DNA of 64,000 nt from Chitinophaga rhizophila (GTDB lineage Bacteria; Bacteroidota; Bacteroidia; Chitinophagales; Chitinophagaceae), in assembly GCF_019492185.1 (NCBI RefSeq), contig NZ_JAICCF010000001.1:558001-622000 (forward strand). The letters are read 5' to 3'. The notes under the pieces were generated by a model, which made no database searches, was not told the origin of the DNA, and worked only from the letters and a program-made list of their open reading frames with translations. Both the position numbers and the translations under genes were made by a program. Shown in pieces: positions 61,950 to 64,000 of the stretch. How positions within the stretch are numbered: position 1 is the first letter of the stretch; each line of letters begins with the position of its first letter.

Positions 61950-64000
61950 ATGAGGCAATTTCTACAGATTTTCCTCTTATTGTTACCTTTCTATAGTGTG
62001 GCATCTGCGAATGAAGAGAACGACTTTGGTACCATTAAAGGCAAAATTACAACGAACGACAACCGTCCGGCATCAGCGGTCACTATTGTGATAAGAGATG
62101 CAAAAAAGACCACTCTTACCAACGAAGACGGCACATTTACCATTTCACACGTTCCCGCAGGCTCACACCAACTGGAAATATCCCTTGTAGGTTATACTCC
62201 CCTGCAAGAACAGGTAACTGTAGAAAAAGGTAAAGTCACTGAGCTGGCATTACAACTACAGGTTTCCAGTACTCAACTGAAGGAGATCGCTATTATCTCC
62301 AGTCAGAACAAGTTTGGCCGTAGGGAAAGCGAGCAGATCGCACGTCTCCCTATCAGGAACCTGGAAAACCCTCAAACATATCAGATCGCTGGTAAGGCGC
62401 TCATTGAAGAGCAGGTCATTACCGAAAGAACTGACCTGTACCGCAATATTCCTGGTGCTGTACCAAACTTTGCTGCAGGTGGCTCCCAGGGAATGACTAT
62501 ACGTGGCTTTGCAAACGCAACCGGCATGCGTAATGGAATGGTTACCAGTGCAATTGTACCACTGAACCCTATTATCCTGGAACGCGTTGAAGTAATCAAA
62601 GGGCCTTCCGGTACGTTATTCGGAAGTAATCGTAATGTGACCTTCGGCGGCGTATTTAACTACGTTACCAAAAGACCATATGATGCTTTCGGAGGCGAAG
62701 TAACCGCTACAGGTGGCAGCTTCCAGTTTGGCCGTGTTACTGCTGATATCAACACTCCGCTTAATAAGGAAAAGACGCTACTCTTCCGCCTGAACACAGG
62801 TATACAGACAGAGGGCTCCTTCCAGGACCAGGGCTACGCTAAGAACTATACTATCGCTCCGACTATTACCTATCAGCTGACTAACAGACTGAAACTTACC
62901 CTAGACGTAGAAATTACCAGGGCATCCTACACCACCACGTCTTTTGCCATAGATTCTATGAGCAAAGTCACTGCCCGCAGCTTCAAAGACCTGCCAATTG
63001 ACTACAACCGTTCCTATATCAATAACAGCGTGGACATAGCAAATGGTATTAATAATATCCAGGCGCAGGCAGAATACAAGATCTCTGACAACTGGACGTC
63101 CCAAACAAACTACCTGTACTCTGAAGGTAGTTACAAACACTTTAACTGGACTACCCTGTCACTTGTAAGCGACTCCATGATGTCTCGTACTGTCAGAAAC
63201 CAGACGCCTGAAACTTTCGGGAACATTCAGCTCCAGCAGAACTTTATCGGTGATTTCTACATCGGATCCTTCAGGAACAGAATGGTTATTGGTTTAGACT
63301 ATAACTATAATTATAACCAGCTGTACCGTACCACTGTAGCATATGACAAAGTAAATATTCACAATCCCCTGCCAGATATCAGTGCTGAGAAAATAAATGC
63401 ATTGGCCTATCAGAGAGGCTTTGTAGGCTCTGCCACCAAAGCTTATAATTACAGCGCCTATGTCTCAGACGTGTTTAACATAACACCTTCGCTCATGGCC
63501 ATGCTGAGTCTCCGTGCAGATCGTTATACTACGGATGGCACCTATGCTATTGCAACGGGCAAATATACCGGCAAATACAGCCAAAATTCACTATCTCCCA
63601 AACTCGGACTTGTATACCAGATTGTGAAGGAAAAGGTTTCCATCTTCGGTAACTATATGAATGGATTCGTTAACCTGGCTCCTGTTACTCAGCCTGATAA
63701 CACCCTACTGGAATTAAAACCACAGTATGGTAACCAGTGGGAAGGTGGAGTTAAAGTAGACATCCTTGATGGGAAACTGAGTGGTAGCGCCAGCTATTAT
63801 GATATTGCTGTAACAAACTCTACCCGTGCGGAAGTACTCGATGGCAAATCATTTACCCGTCAGGATGGTACGCAGCATAGCAAGGGTTACGAAGCTGATA
63901 TCACGGCAAGTCCTTTACCAGGCTTACACATCATTGCGGGATACGCGCACAATGAGAACAAATACACCAATGCCAGCCCTGCCCTGCAAGGTAAGTATGT
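61950..64000 (+). CDS. TonB-dependent siderophore-type receptor (truncated by window end)
   Basis: At least 683 residues, open to the last base. A signal peptide (FLQIFLLLLPFYSVASA) is followed by a carboxypeptidase-like domain (GTIKGKITTNDNRPASAVTI), the plug domain (QGMTIRGFANATGMRNG, then ILERVEVIKGPSGTLFGS and FGGVFNYVTKRPYD) and the barrel. The IKGP-x-TLFGS block and the GF-x-NA start of the plug are typical of siderophore receptors of the FhuA/FecA type. It is divergent from the ABC exporter. Whether it serves the neighbouring peptide locus or iron uptake cannot be told from position alone. Confidence 0.9.
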   Translation, partial: MRQFLQIFLLLLPFYSVASANEENDFGTIKGKITTNDNRPASAVTIVIRDAKKTTLTNEDGTFTISHVPAGSHQLEISLVGYTPLQEQVTVEKGKVTELALQLQVSSTQLKEIAIISSQNKFGRRESEQIARLPIRNLENPQTYQIAGKALIEEQVITERTDLYRNIPGAVPNFAAGGSQGMTIRGFANATGMRNGMVTSAIVPLNPIILERVEVIKGPSGTLFGSNRNVTFGGVFNYVTKRPYDAFGGEVTATGGSFQFGRVTADINTPLNKEKTLLFRLNTGIQTEGSFQDQGYAKNYTIAPTITYQLTNRLKLTLDVEITRASYTTTSFAIDSMSKVTARSFKDLPIDYNRSYINNSVDIANGINNIQAQAEYKISDNWTSQTNYLYSEGSYKHFNWTTLSLVSDSMMSRTVRNQTPETFGNIQLQQNFIGDFYIGSFRNRMVIGLDYNYNYNQLYRTTVAYDKVNIHNPLPDISAEKINALAYQRGFVGSATKAYNYSAYVSDVFNITPSLMAMLSLRADRYTTDGTYAIATGKYTGKYSQNSLSPKLGLVYQIVKEKVSIFGNYMNGFVNLAPVTQPDNTLLELKPQYGNQWEGGVKVDILDGKLSGSASYYDIAVTNSTRAEVLDGKSFTRQDGTQHSKGYEADITASPLPGLHIIAGYAHNENKYTNASPALQGKY

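Overview
This is a 64 kb chromosomal stretch from a Bacteroidota bacterium, most likely a Chitinophaga-like member of the Chitinophagaceae. The evidence is two type IX secretion (T9SS) sorting domains (type B at 23.3-25.4 kb, type A at 30.5-33.4 kb), TonB-dependent receptors with carboxypeptidase-like N-termini, GSCFA, LytTR/LytS and BlaI/M56 pairs, and Bacteroidota-type promoters (TTTG-N18..20-TAnnTTTG) in front of two tRNAs. No rRNA, CRISPR array, complete insertion sequence or phage was seen. Three tRNAs are present: Lys(TTT), Ser(TGA) and an initiator-type Met(CAT).

Layout. 0.3-2.4 kb: a ChrB-AraC fusion regulator, a small outer-membrane-like protein and a decayed ACT-domain gene. 2.4-4.4 kb: a BlaI/M56 sensor pair with visible double operator. 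4.8-5.6 kb: a SUKH (SMI1/KNR4) protein. 6.0-9.3 kb: GSCFA, HMG-CoA lyase, RlmB and a Nudix hydrolase. 9.4-12.7 kb: a GNAT-DinB fusion, an EamA exporter and a PLP decarboxylase. 12.9-14.9 kb: an alkylation-repair operon (Ogt, AlkA) whose regulator fuses an ArsR-type DNA-binding domain to the Ada phosphotriester-sensing zinc domain. 15.0-19.0 kb: four further transcription factors (MocR, ArsR, a MocR lacking the PLP lysine, and a MarR with a cysteine cluster). 19.3-22.6 kb: a NarL-type two-component system with companions. 22.8-25.4 kb: a MerC-like protein and a large T9SS surface protein.

25.7-30.2 kb is an accessory patch: a second SUKH protein, a kinase-like protein, a SWIM protein, and the wreck of an AAA ATPase gene preceded by three copies of an 11-bp element. 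30.5-33.4 kb: a secreted esterase with two nearly identical LamG domains. 33.5-48.1 kb: lipid phosphodiesterase, LytS/LytTR pair, NAD-dependent epimerase, several one-component regulators, an Old Yellow Enzyme with an altered active site, YeiH, a soluble sugar dehydrogenase, rhomboid and methionine aminopeptidase. 48.4-53.5 kb: a stand-alone peptidoglycan glycosyltransferase, a TonB-type receptor and a polysaccharide deacetylase.

The most interesting region is 53.6-61.6 kb, which reads as an unusual RiPP (ribosomally made, modified peptide) locus. A 55-residue peptide gene on the minus strand (59580-59747) ends in a leader-like segment and a short Cys-rich core (CCTQGCC...). It lies between an ABC exporter and a 542-residue protein of unknown family. 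Facing them are a SAM methyltransferase, a GT4 glycosyltransferase whose C-terminus looks like a PqqD-type leader-binding domain, and a GT2 glycosyltransferase. A UDP-GlcNAc 2-epimerase stands at the left edge as a possible source of UDP-ManNAc. No lanthionine synthetase, YcaO, radical SAM or C39 peptidase gene is visible, so a glycosylated (glycocin-like) Cys-rich peptide is the working hypothesis. The window ends inside a TonB-dependent siderophore-type receptor gene.
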